The notes beneath the pieces were generated by a model. The model worked only from the letters and a program-made list of their open reading frames with translations, did not search any database and had not been told where the DNA came from. From positions 1 through 64,000 of the forward strand of contig JAFUFJ010000004.1 in assembly GCA_017469955.1 (NCBI GenBank): a DNA stretch of 64,000 nt, read 5' to 3'. Below, piece by piece: positions 18,125-26,493 of this stretch. The translations under genes were made by a program, and so were the position numbers. The stretch is from Prevotella sp. (GTDB taxonomy: Bacteria; Bacteroidota; Bacteroidia; Bacteroidales; Bacteroidaceae). The first letter of the stretch is position 1; the number at the start of each line of letters is the position of its first letter.

Positions 18125-20116
18125 ATGAACAACCTAACAAAAATGCTCGCCGGAGCATTCTTTCTGCTGTCAGCAGGGGCTGCCAACGCCTATGACATCA
18201 AGTCGCACATCAGCCTGAAGCAGCCGGGCAACGCGGCCGTAACCTATCAGCTCAACAGCACGGAGCAAAGCGAGCTGCCAGTCACCATCACCACTTCCGA
18301 GCGTCAAGACGGCAACGACATCGTCTACACCGTGAAGATTCTGGCCAAGAAACGCATCTACTTCAACTATGGTGCCGAGCTGAACACAGGCTATACGGCC
18401 GGCGATTGTGAGTACTACCTGCCCGGCTTCTGGTATCATCGCAACCTTCGCTCGCCCAAAGAGGCACCCTCTTTCCACACGTCGAAGGCCTGGAATTTCC
18501 GTGAAGACCGCCTGTCGTCGCCCTTGACCAGCGTCTTCAACGGCAAGACCGGGCAGTCAACCTCCGTACTTCGACAGATAGAAGACGGTGGCGATGCACT
18601 GACTACCCATGCTGAAGGCGAAGTGATTCTCTCGGGAACCACCACCCTTGGCTACCTCGGACTTGACGGAGAAGGGGCTGTTGCCAAGCTTACCTTCGGC
18701 TATCCTTACGTGGAAACGCCGCGCAGATATATCCGCAAACTGACGCTTGCGCCAAGTGTGAAGGCGTTTGCAAAGCTCGAACCCGGCGAGGTGAAGACCC
18801 TTTCATGGCGCATCCGCAGCCAGAAGGCCGACAGCTACGGCCAGTTTGTGAGCCAGACATGGGAGTATTGCTTCGACCAACTCAGCCCGAAGCCCATCAA
18901 GCCGCTCTACTCTGCCGAGCAGATGAAGAATCAACTGGCCAATTACTTCCGCCTGTCGTTCGTCGACAAGTATCCCCTGAAGTTCAACTCAGGCCACGGA
19001 CTACGCATTGACGACTGCCTGCCCGTGCCCATCATGCAGGTAGGTTTCTGCGGCCGTGTGCTGCTCAATGCCTTTAATGCCTTGGAATACGGCGAGGCCA
19101 GCGGGCAGGAAGACCTCGTGAAGAATGCCAATGCCATTCTTGAAAGCTTCCTAGCCAACGGCTTTACCAAGGCCGGTTACTTCTACGACGACATCGATTT
19201 TGGTCGTGGAATGCCACGCGACGAGGACGTAGTGCACAGCATTCGCCAGCAGTCGGAGGGCATCTATGCCATACTGCTCTACCTGAAATACGAGAAAGAG
19301 CACGGGCGCAAACACAAGGAATGGGAACAGAAGATGCGCACGCTGCTCGACAATTTCGTCGTGCTCCTTAAGGAAGACGGCCATTATGCACGCAAGTTCC
19401 ACGACAATGGTGTCGACATTGATGCCAGTGGAGGCTCAACTCCGTCGGCCACGTCGGCCCTCGTGATGGGCTACAAGTATTTCGGCGACAAGCGTTATCT
19501 GGCAGCAGCCAAGCGCACGGTGGGCTATCTTGAGCAGAACATCATTTCGAAGAGCGACTATTTCTCGTCAACGCTCGACGCCAACTGCGAGGACAAAGAG
19601 GCTGCCATCTCGGCCGTAACAGCCACATACTATCTGGCCATGGTCACCAAGAAGCAGGAGCGTCAGCACTACATCTCGCTCTGTCGTCAGGCTGCCTACT
19701 TCGCCTTGTCGTGGTACTACCTTTGGGACGTGCCTTTCGCACAGGGCCAAATGCTCGGAGATCTGGGCTTCCGCAGCCGTGGATGGAGCAACGTTTCGGT
19801 CGAGAACAATCATGTTGACGTGTTTGTTTTCGAACTTGCTCACATCGTGAAGTGGCTCGGAGAAGTGGAACAGGAACCGAGATTCATGCAGATGAACGAC
19901 CTCATCTACTCGTCGCTCAACCAGCTGTTGCCCGTCACAAACCGCCTCTGCGGCATCGGTGTTGAAGGCTTCAATCCCGAAGTAGTGCAACACACCACGT
20001 GGGACTACGGACGTAATGGCAAGGGCTACTACAACGATATCTTCGCACCGGGCTGGACTGTCGCCTCGCTATGGGAGCTCTATTCGCCCCAGCGCACGGT
20101 GAATTTCCTGAAATAA
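18125..20116 (+). CDS. secreted alpha-barrel protein, candidate glycan-active enzyme
   Basis: Encodes 663 aa with a signal peptide (ends GAANA). The first 260 residues are beta-rich. From about residue 270 the sequence becomes a repeating helical pattern (QVGFCGRVLLNAFNALEYG, VVHSIRQQSEGIYAILLYLKYE, STPSATSALVMGYKYFGDKRYLAAAKRTVGYLEQN, AAISAVTATYYLAMV), suggesting an alpha/alpha toroid of the kind used by many glycoside hydrolases, lyases and epimerases. Conserved-looking acids (FYDDIDFGRG, MPRDEDV) could be catalytic, but I cannot assign a family. It is the last gene of the locus and is followed by a strong terminator. The in-frame frame runs upstream to 18053, but MNNLTKML starts the signal peptide. 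Confidence 0.6.
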   Translation: MNNLTKMLAGAFFLLSAGAANAYDIKSHISLKQPGNAAVTYQLNSTEQSELPVTITTSERQDGNDIVYTVKILAKKRIYFNYGAELNTGYTAGDCEYYLPGFWYHRNLRSPKEAPSFHTSKAWNFREDRLSSPLTSVFNGKTGQSTSVLRQIEDGGDALTTHAEGEVILSGTTTLGYLGLDGEGAVAKLTFGYPYVETPRRYIRKLTLAPSVKAFAKLEPGEVKTLSWRIRSQKADSYGQFVSQTWEYCFDQLSPKPIKPLYSAEQMKNQLANYFRLSFVDKYPLKFNSGHGLRIDDCLPVPIMQVGFCGRVLLNAFNALEYGEASGQEDLVKNANAILESFLANGFTKAGYFYDDIDFGRGMPRDEDVVHSIRQQSEGIYAILLYLKYEKEHGRKHKEWEQKMRTLLDNFVVLLKEDGHYARKFHDNGVDIDASGGSTPSATSALVMGYKYFGDKRYLAAAKRTVGYLEQNIISKSDYFSSTLDANCEDKEAAISAVTATYYLAMVTKKQERQHYISLCRQAAYFALSWYYLWDVPFAQGQMLGDLGFRSRGWSNVSVENNHVDVFVFELAHIVKWLGEVEQEPRFMQMNDLIYSSLNQLLPVTNRLCGIGVEGFNPEVVQHTTWDYGRNGKGYYNDIFAPGWTVASLWELYSPQRTVNFLK

Positions 20117-20135
20117 CTCTTCATTCCATAACTCC

Positions 20136-20173
20136 GGGAGGCAGGCAAGACGCTCTTGTCTGCTTCCCTTTTT
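20136..20173 (+). terminator. intrinsic terminator ending the polysaccharide locus
   Basis: A 15-bp stem with one G-T pair (GGGAGGCAGGCAAGA with TCTTGTCTGCTTCCC, loop CGC) is followed by TTTTT. Confidence 0.9.
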
Positions 20174-20265
20174 CATGCCCTTCGGCGAGCCTTCCCGGCC
20201 TGAAGGACAAGCCTTCCGACGGCAATGCCGGCCCTGCGAGAGGCTGAAAGGACGGGAAAAAGAAC

Positions 20266-20350
20266 GAGATACGTAAGATGTATGAAGCATACATGTGCCT
20301 GGTATGGACCATACATCATAGATGTACGACCGAGAAAGGGCAGCTTTCTC
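20266..20350. repeat. modular 22-bp-period palindrome array A5 (hybrid, 4 clear modules)
   Basis: Modules with spacers aag, gac, acc. They include CATACATCATAGATGTACG, identical to a module of array A2, and GAGAAAGGGCAGCTTTCTC. Degraded modules may continue in phase to about 20416, reaching the 3' end of xerD. It lies in the convergent gap between the polysaccharide locus and xerD. Confidence 0.75.
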
Positions 20351-20408
20351 AGCCACGAGCAAAAGCCTGACGGCCATGAAGTTTCGCGCCTCAGGCGCTG
20401 AAAGCTTT

Positions 20409-21323
20409 CTATTCCTGGATGTTTCTCGGATGGTGCAGCAGGATTTCCTCGCGCAAAGTGGTCGTGTCAAGATGGGTATACACCTGAGTTGTGCGTATGC
20501 CCTCATGGCCGAGCATGACCTGTATGACGCGCAAGTCGGCTCCGCCTTTCAGCAGTTCGGTGGCAAACGAGTGGCGAAGGGTGTGGGGCGACACCGTCTT
20601 CTGGATGCCGGCAGCCTCGGCCTGACGCTTCAACATGATGAAAACCATGTTGCGGGTGAGGTGGCTTCCTCGACGGTTCAGGAACACATAGTCCTCCTCT
20701 CCAGGCTTGATCTTCATCCTGTTACGGTCGGAAAACCACCAGAAAAGCTCCTTCAGGGCCCGCTTCGAGATGGGCACGAGCCGTTCCTTACGCCCTTTAC
20801 CCATGACACGCACAAACTGTTCTTCAGCGTAAATGTCGGACATTCGCAGGCCAACCAGCTCTGACACACGCAGTCCGCACGAGAAAAGCACCTCGACAAT
20901 GGCCCGGTTGCGGTGCCCCAAAGGGTCGCTCATGTCGAAGGAAGCCTCAATGAGGTCGACCTCTTCTGTCGACAACACCTCGGGCAGATGCTGCGGAAGC
21001 GTAGGCCATTCGAGCAGCTCCGTAGGATCTTGATCGACAAAACCCTCCAAGAGCAGGTAACGAAAAAAGGCCCGCGTACCGCTCAGCACACGCGCCTGTG
21101 AACGCATACCCACACCATGCTCATGCAGCTGGGCAGCAAAAGCCTCCATGTCCTGCAACGCAAGCGACCCGACATCCAGCCCTTCACGCTCGCAAAAGTC
21201 AAGCAAATGCATCAAGTCACGATGGTAAGCATCCAGCGTGTTGGCCGAGAAATTACGCTCCAGCTTCAGGTATCGCATGTACATGCGAACAATATTTACA
21301 GAAGAAATCTTGCCAGTTTCCAT
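20409..21323 (-). CDS. xerD: tyrosine recombinase XerD
   Basis: Encodes 304 aa. It has an N-terminal SAM-like DNA-binding domain (LERNFSANTLDAYHRDLMHLL) and a catalytic domain with Arg in CGLRVSELVGL, Lys in GKGRKERLVP, HTLRHSFATELL, GHEGIRTTQVYTH and the nucleophile Tyr in the last. The catalytic set is complete. Length and architecture match XerC/XerD, which resolve chromosome dimers at dif. Divergence from aroQ supports the housekeeping gene rather than a mobile-element integrase. No dif-like site was recognised nearby. Confidence 0.9.
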   Translation of the reverse strand: METGKISSVNIVRMYMRYLKLERNFSANTLDAYHRDLMHLLDFCEREGLDVGSLALQDMEAFAAQLHEHGVGMRSQARVLSGTRAFFRYLLLEGFVDQDPTELLEWPTLPQHLPEVLSTEEVDLIEASFDMSDPLGHRNRAIVEVLFSCGLRVSELVGLRMSDIYAEEQFVRVMGKGRKERLVPISKRALKELFWWFSDRNRMKIKPGEEDYVFLNRRGSHLTRNMVFIMLKRQAEAAGIQKTVSPHTLRHSFATELLKGGADLRVIQVMLGHEGIRTTQVYTHLDTTTLREEILLHHPRNIQE

Positions 21324-21332
21324 TTAAATCCG

Positions 21333-21340
21333 TACCTTTG
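21333..21340 (+). promoter_or_regulatory. TACCTTTG -7 box for aroQ operon
   Basis: TAnnTTTG match in the plus orientation in the xerD-aroQ divergent gap, with TTGC near the -33 position. It would give a leader of about 215 nt before aroQ, in which I see no other feature. Confidence 0.5.
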
Positions 21341-21557
21341 CCCCGTAGAACCCGCCTTTCCGCACACGCGAAACACCGTCAGGGCCGCGTCTGCCGGCCA
21401 CCATTCAGCACCAGCCGGGAAGGGCTTTCGCCTGCAAATTTACAAAAAGTCGGAGGCAGAACAAAAGAAAAACAGCTCTTTTTCATGCCGAGGCAGCACA
21501 AATCCGACAAGCCGGCAAAGCCGCATCTGCAAAAATCATAGCGAAAACCGCACCATC

Positions 21558-21977
21558 ATGAAGATAGAAATCATCAACGGACCCAACCTGAACCTGCTCG
21601 GACAACGCGAGCCAGGCATCTATGGCAGCGAGTCGATGGAAACCCTTCTCGACAGCCTCCGCCGGAGATATCCCGAAATAGCCTTCACCTACTACCAGAG
21701 CAACGTCGAGGGGGAGCTCATCAACCGTATGCAGGAAAAGGGATTCGGAGCAGCCGACGGCATCATTATCAATGCCGGAGCCTACACACACACTTCGGTA
21801 GCTCTGCACGACTGCATACGGTCGCTGAAGACACCCGTCGTCGAAGTACACATCTCCAACATCTATCAACGCGAAGAATTCCGCCATCGCTCGCTCATCA
21901 GCAGTGCCTGCAAGGGCACGATCTGCGGTTTCGGCATGGATTCCTACAGGCTTGCCGTCGAGGCTTTCGTCGGATAA
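21558..21977 (+). CDS. aroQ: type II 3-dehydroquinate dehydratase
   Basis: Encodes 139 aa. It starts MKIEIINGPNLNLLGQREPGIYG, the classic type II dehydroquinase N-terminus. The loop holds the conserved Tyr, then QSNVEGELINRM, IINAGAYTHTSVALHD and VEVHISNIYQREEFRHRS with active-site His and Arg. It converts 3-dehydroquinate to 3-dehydroshikimate in the shikimate pathway, in the cytoplasm, as a dodecamer in known members. The open frame extends upstream to 21117, but homologous sequence begins at 21558. Confidence 0.95.
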   Translation: MKIEIINGPNLNLLGQREPGIYGSESMETLLDSLRRRYPEIAFTYYQSNVEGELINRMQEKGFGAADGIIINAGAYTHTSVALHDCIRSLKTPVVEVHISNIYQREEFRHRSLISSACKGTICGFGMDSYRLAVEAFVG

Positions 21978-22003
21978 CAGCCAAGCAACAAGCATCCATC
22001 ACC

Positions 22004-22636
22004 GTGACCATCGATGACTATATCCTGAAGTACAGCGAGCCCGAACCCGACTATCTCTACCGGCTCTGGCGCGCAACCAACATCCATACCGTCCACGGAC
22101 GTATGGCAAGCGGACACCTGCAGGGACGGTTGCTCAAGATGATCGTCGGCATGATACACCCGAAACGCATCCTTGAGATAGGCACTTTCAGCGGCTATTC
22201 GGCCCTCTCCATGGCCGAAGGTCTCGGCGAAGACGGAGAGATCTACACCTTTGAGGTCAACGACGAGATGGAAGACTTCACCCGTCCTTGGATAGAGCAG
22301 TCGCCCTGGGCCGACAAGATACACTTCATCATCGGCGACGCCAACATCGAAGCTCCGCGGCTCGGACTGTCATTCGACATGGCATTCATCGACGGTGACA
22401 AGCGCACCTATACCCAAACCTACGAAACTATCATGCCGCTCATGAACAAAGGAGCATACATTCTGGCCGACAACACACTGTGGGACGGGCACGTATGCGA
22501 CAGCAATTACGACCACGACCGGCAGACTTCTGGCATTAAAGACTTCAACGAGCACGTCGCCAACGACCCCAGAGCCGAACAGGTCATACTGCCTTTGCGC
22601 GACGGACTCACCATCATCAAGATCAACAACCCATAA
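22004..22636 (+). CDS. class I SAM-dependent O-methyltransferase (caffeoyl-CoA OMT type)
   Basis: Encodes 210 aa. It contains RILEIGTFSGYSALSMAEGL (SAM-binding motif I), a FEVNDE acidic turn, DMAFIDGDKRTYTQTYE (metal-binding region) and GAYILADNTLWDGHV, all typical of the cation-dependent OMT-3 family. The substrate of bacterial members is mostly unknown. It begins with GTG 26 bp after aroQ and is co-transcribed. The only nearby ATG is out of frame, so the GTG start is accepted. Confidence 0.85.
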   Translation: MTIDDYILKYSEPEPDYLYRLWRATNIHTVHGRMASGHLQGRLLKMIVGMIHPKRILEIGTFSGYSALSMAEGLGEDGEIYTFEVNDEMEDFTRPWIEQSPWADKIHFIIGDANIEAPRLGLSFDMAFIDGDKRTYTQTYETIMPLMNKGAYILADNTLWDGHVCDSNYDHDRQTSGIKDFNEHVANDPRAEQVILPLRDGLTIIKINNP

Positions 22637-22647
22637 CCATCACAAAT

Positions 22648-24081
22648 ATGAAAAAGACCATCATCGCCAGCATCATGATGCTGTTAGCCGCAGGAGCCAC
22701 CGAAATCTTCGCACAAGCAGGCTCGGGTGTCTACGTCGGAGGACACATTCGACGCCAACGACCCACGACCGTCAGCAAGCTGAAATCATCCGGTTTTACC
22801 TACGTTATCTTGTTCAACGTCAACGTAGATACCAACGGTGACCTCACCGTAGACAACGGAGGCGAGGCAGGAGGAGTCATCTGCAGGGACGGAAAATACG
22901 TGTTTGACAGCGTACAACCCTACTATGCCGGCGACGTCAAGAACCTGAAGACCCAGCCAACCGGCATCGAACGCGTCGAGATATGCATCGGAGGATGGGG
23001 CAACCAGTCCTATAACAACATCAAAAGCCTCGTCAACAGCGAGGGCACGGGCGAGACTTCCATCCTTTATCGCAACTTCAAGGCACTCAAAGAGGCCATC
23101 CCCGAAATCGACGCCGTCAACAATGATGACGAGCATGCCTATGATGTCAACTCGGCAGTGGCCTTCCATGCCATGATGTACGAGCTGGGATATCAGACAA
23201 CCGTAGCACCCTATACCCAGAAAAACTATTGGACTCAGCTCGTCACCCAGCTCAACAATCTGCACAAAGGAGCCTGCGACCGAGTGCTGATCCAATGCTA
23301 TGACGGCGGTGCCTATAACAATCCTTCCAATTGGCACATTGACAACATACCCTTGCATGCCGGAAGAACCAACTACCAGACTGACATGAATACCTCAATT
23401 GAGCAAATGCAGTCGTGGAAAAACGTCAACGGTGTGACCGGCGGATTTGTGTGGGTATACAACGATGAGACATGGGACTTGCACAATTGGGCCACGGCCA
23501 TGAACCGCGTCTTTAAGCCCAAACAGGTGCCTGCAGGAGAAATTGCTGCCACACTCTATAGTGAAGCCGGCTACGGAGGCTATGCCGTTGACCTGCCTAT
23601 GGGAGAGTTCTACCAGGCACAGCTGGCCGCTTACGGCGTGACTCGCAACGATATCGAGTCAGTAAAGCTTGCCGAAGGCTATCAAATCGTCATCGGTACG
23701 AGCTCGGAACCTTACCGAGGAACGCGTATAACCTTCACCGAGTCGTCGGCAGACCTTAGCTATGTCACCACGAACGGCAAGGAAAACAACCTGCGCAACC
23801 GGGTAAACTCGGTGACCATCAGCAAGATTGACGACACGGCAGTCAAGGAAATAGCCGGAGAAGCAGCAGGAAAACTAACGATCATTCCCAACCCTGCTTC
23901 CGACGAAGTGGCCATTCGCGGAGCTAAAGGCAACACGGTCACCCTCTTCGACCTCAGCGGAAGAAAGGTGATGGAGCAGCCTTTCGACGCCAGACAGGCA
24001 GTTGTCGACGTAAGCAGGCTGGCCTCTGGTGCCTATATCCTTCGCATAGGAGCCCAATCGGGCACCTTCATCAAGCGGTAA
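22648..24081 (+). CDS. secreted GH18-like protein with beta/gamma-crystallin domain and type IX tail
   Basis: Encodes 477 aa with a signal peptide (ends IFAQ). Residues 25-290 look like a GH18-type TIM barrel: YVILFNVNV, VEICIGGWGNQS, the acidic motif IDAVNNDDEHAYD near 154-166 at the place of DxxDxDxE, and GGFVWVYNDETWD. Residues 300-390 resemble a beta/gamma-crystallin domain (LYSEAGYGGYAVDLPMGEF, GTRITFTESSADLSYV). The last 75 residues are a type A sorting domain (IIPNPASDEVAI, LFDLSGRKVME, SGAYILRIG). It is likely an exported endo-N-acetylglucosaminidase-like or chitinase-like protein; the altered acidic motif leaves activity uncertain. It sits inside a housekeeping gene run, 11 bp after the methyltransferase. 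Confidence 0.75.
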   Translation: MKKTIIASIMMLLAAGATEIFAQAGSGVYVGGHIRRQRPTTVSKLKSSGFTYVILFNVNVDTNGDLTVDNGGEAGGVICRDGKYVFDSVQPYYAGDVKNLKTQPTGIERVEICIGGWGNQSYNNIKSLVNSEGTGETSILYRNFKALKEAIPEIDAVNNDDEHAYDVNSAVAFHAMMYELGYQTTVAPYTQKNYWTQLVTQLNNLHKGACDRVLIQCYDGGAYNNPSNWHIDNIPLHAGRTNYQTDMNTSIEQMQSWKNVNGVTGGFVWVYNDETWDLHNWATAMNRVFKPKQVPAGEIAATLYSEAGYGGYAVDLPMGEFYQAQLAAYGVTRNDIESVKLAEGYQIVIGTSSEPYRGTRITFTESSADLSYVTTNGKENNLRNRVNSVTISKIDDTAVKEIAGEAAGKLTIIPNPASDEVAIRGAKGNTVTLFDLSGRKVMEQPFDARQAVVDVSRLASGAYILRIGAQSGTFIKR

Positions 24082-24141
24082 GCGAATGCTGAAGCTACCG
24101 GCATGCCAGCCGCTTCAAACATTATTCATTAATCATCTACT

Positions 24142-24477
24142 ATGCAAGAGACAAGACAAAACAAGATTGCACGAATGCTTCAAAAGGAGCTGAGCCTCAT
24201 CTTCCAGGGACAAACCCGCATGATGCACGGCGTGATGGTGAGCGTAACACGCACAAAAGTGTCGCCCGACCTGAGCGTCTGCACGGCCTATCTGAGCGTG
24301 TTTCCTTCGGAAAAGGCCGAAGAGATCGTAGCCAACGTCAACGCAAACACGAAGACTATCCGCTACGAACTGGGCACTCGCATCCGCAATCAGGTGCGCA
24401 TCATCCCCGAACTACGCTTCTTCGTCGACGACTCGCTCGACTATATCGACCGTATTGACGAGCTGTTGAAGGGATAA
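24142..24477 (+). CDS. rbfA: 30S ribosome-binding factor A
   Basis: Encodes 111 aa. It starts MQETRQNKIARMLQKELSLIFQ and has the compact KH-like fold pattern (VMVSVTRTKVSPDLSVCTAYLSVFP, RYELGTRIRNQVRIIPELRFFVDDSLDY). RbfA assists 16S 5' end maturation and 30S assembly, especially in the cold. Length and motif order fit the family well. It lies 60 bp after the secreted GH18-like gene. Confidence 0.95.
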   Translation: MQETRQNKIARMLQKELSLIFQGQTRMMHGVMVSVTRTKVSPDLSVCTAYLSVFPSEKAEEIVANVNANTKTIRYELGTRIRNQVRIIPELRFFVDDSLDYIDRIDELLKG

Positions 24478-24550
24478 AGGCATTGCCCATCCGGCGAAAA
24501 ACCTTTTGGACTTGCCGTTTTTTACATAAATTTCAGACTCGAAAGATCAC

Positions 24551-25777
24551 TTGAACTTCCCGTTTTACATAGCCCGTCGCTATCTGTTTGCCAAGAAGTC
24601 GACCAATGCCATCAATGCCATCTCGGTGATTTCGGTGACAGGTATTGCCGTTGCCACGATGGCACTTGTCATCGTGTTGAGTGTTTTCAACGGTTTTTCC
24701 GACCTTGTCGGCACGCTGCTCACTAATTTTGATCCGCAACTGAAGGTAGTTCCGCTGCAGGGAAAGACGGCTGCGGCCGACGATCCTGTGCTCGAAAGTG
24801 TCAGACAGATGCCTGAAGTGCTGATTGCCACCGACTGTGTTGAAGACATCGCCCTGGCCGTTTATGAGGGCAAACAGCAAATGGTGACGGTGATGGGGGT
24901 CGACGATAACTTCAAGAAGCTTACCCGTATTGACGACATTCTCTATGGAGACGGCCAGTTTATGCTGTCGGATGACGGGCTGCAATATGGCATTCCCGGC
25001 ATACGACTGGCCGACAACCTAGGCATCTTAGCCCATTGGGGTGGGTGGCTTCGCATCTTTGCGCCGCAGAAAGAGGGGCAGCCTGACTTGTCGAACCCGA
25101 TGGAAGCACTGGTTTGCGACTCGCTGTTGTCGCCGGGAGTCGTGTTCGGAGTCAATCAGGGTCGCTACGATACCGACCATATACTGACGTCAGTGAGCTT
25201 TGCCCGCATGCTGTTTGGCGAGCAGGGACGCGTCTCTTCACTGCAGCTGAAGCTGAAAGACACGCGCATGGTGGGCCGTGTGAAGAAGCGCATCAACCAG
25301 CTTGCTCCCGACCGTTTCAAAGCACTCGACCGCTACGAGCAGCAGGAAGACACCTTCCACATTATGCAAATAGAGAAATACCTGGCCTATCTCTTCCTGA
25401 CTTTCATACTCCTTGTGGCCTGTTTCAACATAGTGGGCACCCTCTCAATGCTCATCATTGAGAAGCGCGACGATACGCAAACCTTGCGCAGCATGGGGGC
25501 CGACGACCAGCACATCACTCGCATTTTCCTCTATGAAGGGCGCATCATCACGGTCATCGGAGCCGTGGCAGGCACTCTTGTCGGCTTGCTTTTATGCCTC
25601 TTACAGCAGGTGTTTGGCACCGTAAAGCTTGGGGCTTCGTCGGGCAGTTACATCGTCGATGCCTACCCGGTAAGTGTGCATGCTGCCGATGTTCTCTTGA
25701 TTGTGGCGACGGTGATTGCGGTGGGATGGCTCTCGGTATGGTATCCCGTGCGCTACCTGTCGAAACGCCTTCTATAG
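24551..25777 (+). CDS. LolC/LolE-type ABC transporter permease
   Basis: Encodes 408 aa. It starts LNFPFYIARRYLFAKKSTNAINAISVISVTGIAVATMALVIVLSVFNGF (first membrane helix), then a periplasmic MacB-like domain, then three C-terminal helices with the FtsX core (LAYLFLTFILLVACFNIVGTLSMLIIEKRDDTQTLRSMGA). Such permeases release lipoproteins from the inner membrane together with LolD. The start codon is TTG with no in-frame ATG nearby. It follows rbfA by 73 bp. No ATP-binding subunit gene is adjacent. Confidence 0.85.
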   Translation: MNFPFYIARRYLFAKKSTNAINAISVISVTGIAVATMALVIVLSVFNGFSDLVGTLLTNFDPQLKVVPLQGKTAAADDPVLESVRQMPEVLIATDCVEDIALAVYEGKQQMVTVMGVDDNFKKLTRIDDILYGDGQFMLSDDGLQYGIPGIRLADNLGILAHWGGWLRIFAPQKEGQPDLSNPMEALVCDSLLSPGVVFGVNQGRYDTDHILTSVSFARMLFGEQGRVSSLQLKLKDTRMVGRVKKRINQLAPDRFKALDRYEQQEDTFHIMQIEKYLAYLFLTFILLVACFNIVGTLSMLIIEKRDDTQTLRSMGADDQHITRIFLYEGRIITVIGAVAGTLVGLLLCLLQQVFGTVKLGASSGSYIVDAYPVSVHAADVLLIVATVIAVGWLSVWYPVRYLSKRLL

Positions 25778-25828
25778 GTAAACCGCAAGGAAGGCGGTGA
25801 GAAACCGCGCCGATACATAGCGAGAAAA

Positions 25829-25860
25829 TTTGGCCGTCAAGGCCTGTATCCTTAATTTTG
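25829..25860 (+). promoter_or_regulatory. promoter TTTG-N20-TAATTTTG
   Basis: A full Bacteroidetes promoter (TTTG 25829-25832, TAATTTTG 25853-25860). It is about 190 bp before the M15 peptidase start but only 40 bp before a 43-codon ORF, which supports that ORF or a structured leader. Confidence 0.8.
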
Positions 25861-25899
25861 CACCCGGCATCCGGCTGCTCTGCGACAGAGAACAGCCCG

Positions 25900-26031
25900 A
25901 TGTCGGGATTTTCAGTCCCACACAACACGAAGACCAACACCAAGGCTGACGCGAAGCCCCTGCGTCGAAGACGACCAGCACCGCCCGAGACGACCTGGCC
26001 AGGGCTGTTCTTCAAGCAGCCGATTCATTAA
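25900..26031 (+). CDS. candidate 43-aa basic peptide
   Basis: ATG to TAA encodes 43 residues: it starts MSGFSVPHNTKTNTK, has a cluster PLRRRRPAPPE and ends WPGLFFKQPIH. It begins about 40 bp after a full promoter and ends 21 bp before the M15 peptidase gene, so it would be the first gene of that transcript. The composition (Arg/Pro-rich centre, aromatic-hydrophobic end) suggests a nucleic-acid-binding or membrane-active peptide, but I recognise no family. It may instead be just a leader region. Confidence 0.4.
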   Translation: MSGFSVPHNTKTNTKADAKPLRRRRPAPPETTWPGLFFKQPIH

Positions 26032-26052
26032 CCCTTTTAATCAAAACACATC

Positions 26053-26493
26053 ATGCAACACGACAAAAGACTAAGCGAGCACTTCATGCTCAGCGAGTTT
26101 ACTCGCTCTGAAACGGCCCGAAGACTGGGCATCGGCAACGAGCCGAATGTGGAACAAACCGAAAACTTGCGCAACTTGTGTACCGAGATTCTCGAGCCGC
26201 TCCGGCGTGCCTTCGGACCCATCTACATCAACAGCGGCTACCGCAGTGCGCGCCTCAACGAGGCTGTAAGGGGCGTAGGCAACAGCTGTCACCTGAGGGG
26301 TGAGGCCGCCGACATTCGCATTCCTGACCTGCAGACGGGCGTCAAGTACTACCAGTTCCTGCGCGATCACACCAACTTCGACCAGCTGCTCTTCGAATAC
26401 AACCGGCGGGACAGCGTCTGGATCCACGTGAGTTGCAAGCAGGAGATTGCCCTCAACCGACACCAAGCCTTCCCTAACTATGCGACAGACTGA
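26053..26493 (+). CDS. M15-family D-Ala-D-Ala carboxypeptidase-like metallopeptidase
   Basis: Encodes 146 aa. Zinc-site residues are visible: His80 and Asp87 in SCHLRGEAADI, and His125 in SVWIHVSC. INSGYRSARLN is the usual upstream motif. Members cleave peptidoglycan cross-bridges or stem peptides. There is no signal peptide, which is usual for the small M15_3 type often carried by phages and integrative elements, although no phage genes are present here. Its stop overlaps the next gene by 14 nt. Confidence 0.85.
   Translation: MQHDKRLSEHFMLSEFTRSETARRLGIGNEPNVEQTENLRNLCTEILEPLRRAFGPIYINSGYRSARLNEAVRGVGNSCHLRGEAADIRIPDLQTGVKYYQFLRDHTNFDQLLFEYNRRDSVWIHVSCKQEIALNRHQAFPNYATD

Noticed and set aside
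21117-21557. N-terminal extension of aroQ
   Set aside because: The frame is open but the extra residues are not family-like, and a TAnnTTTG box lies within the region.
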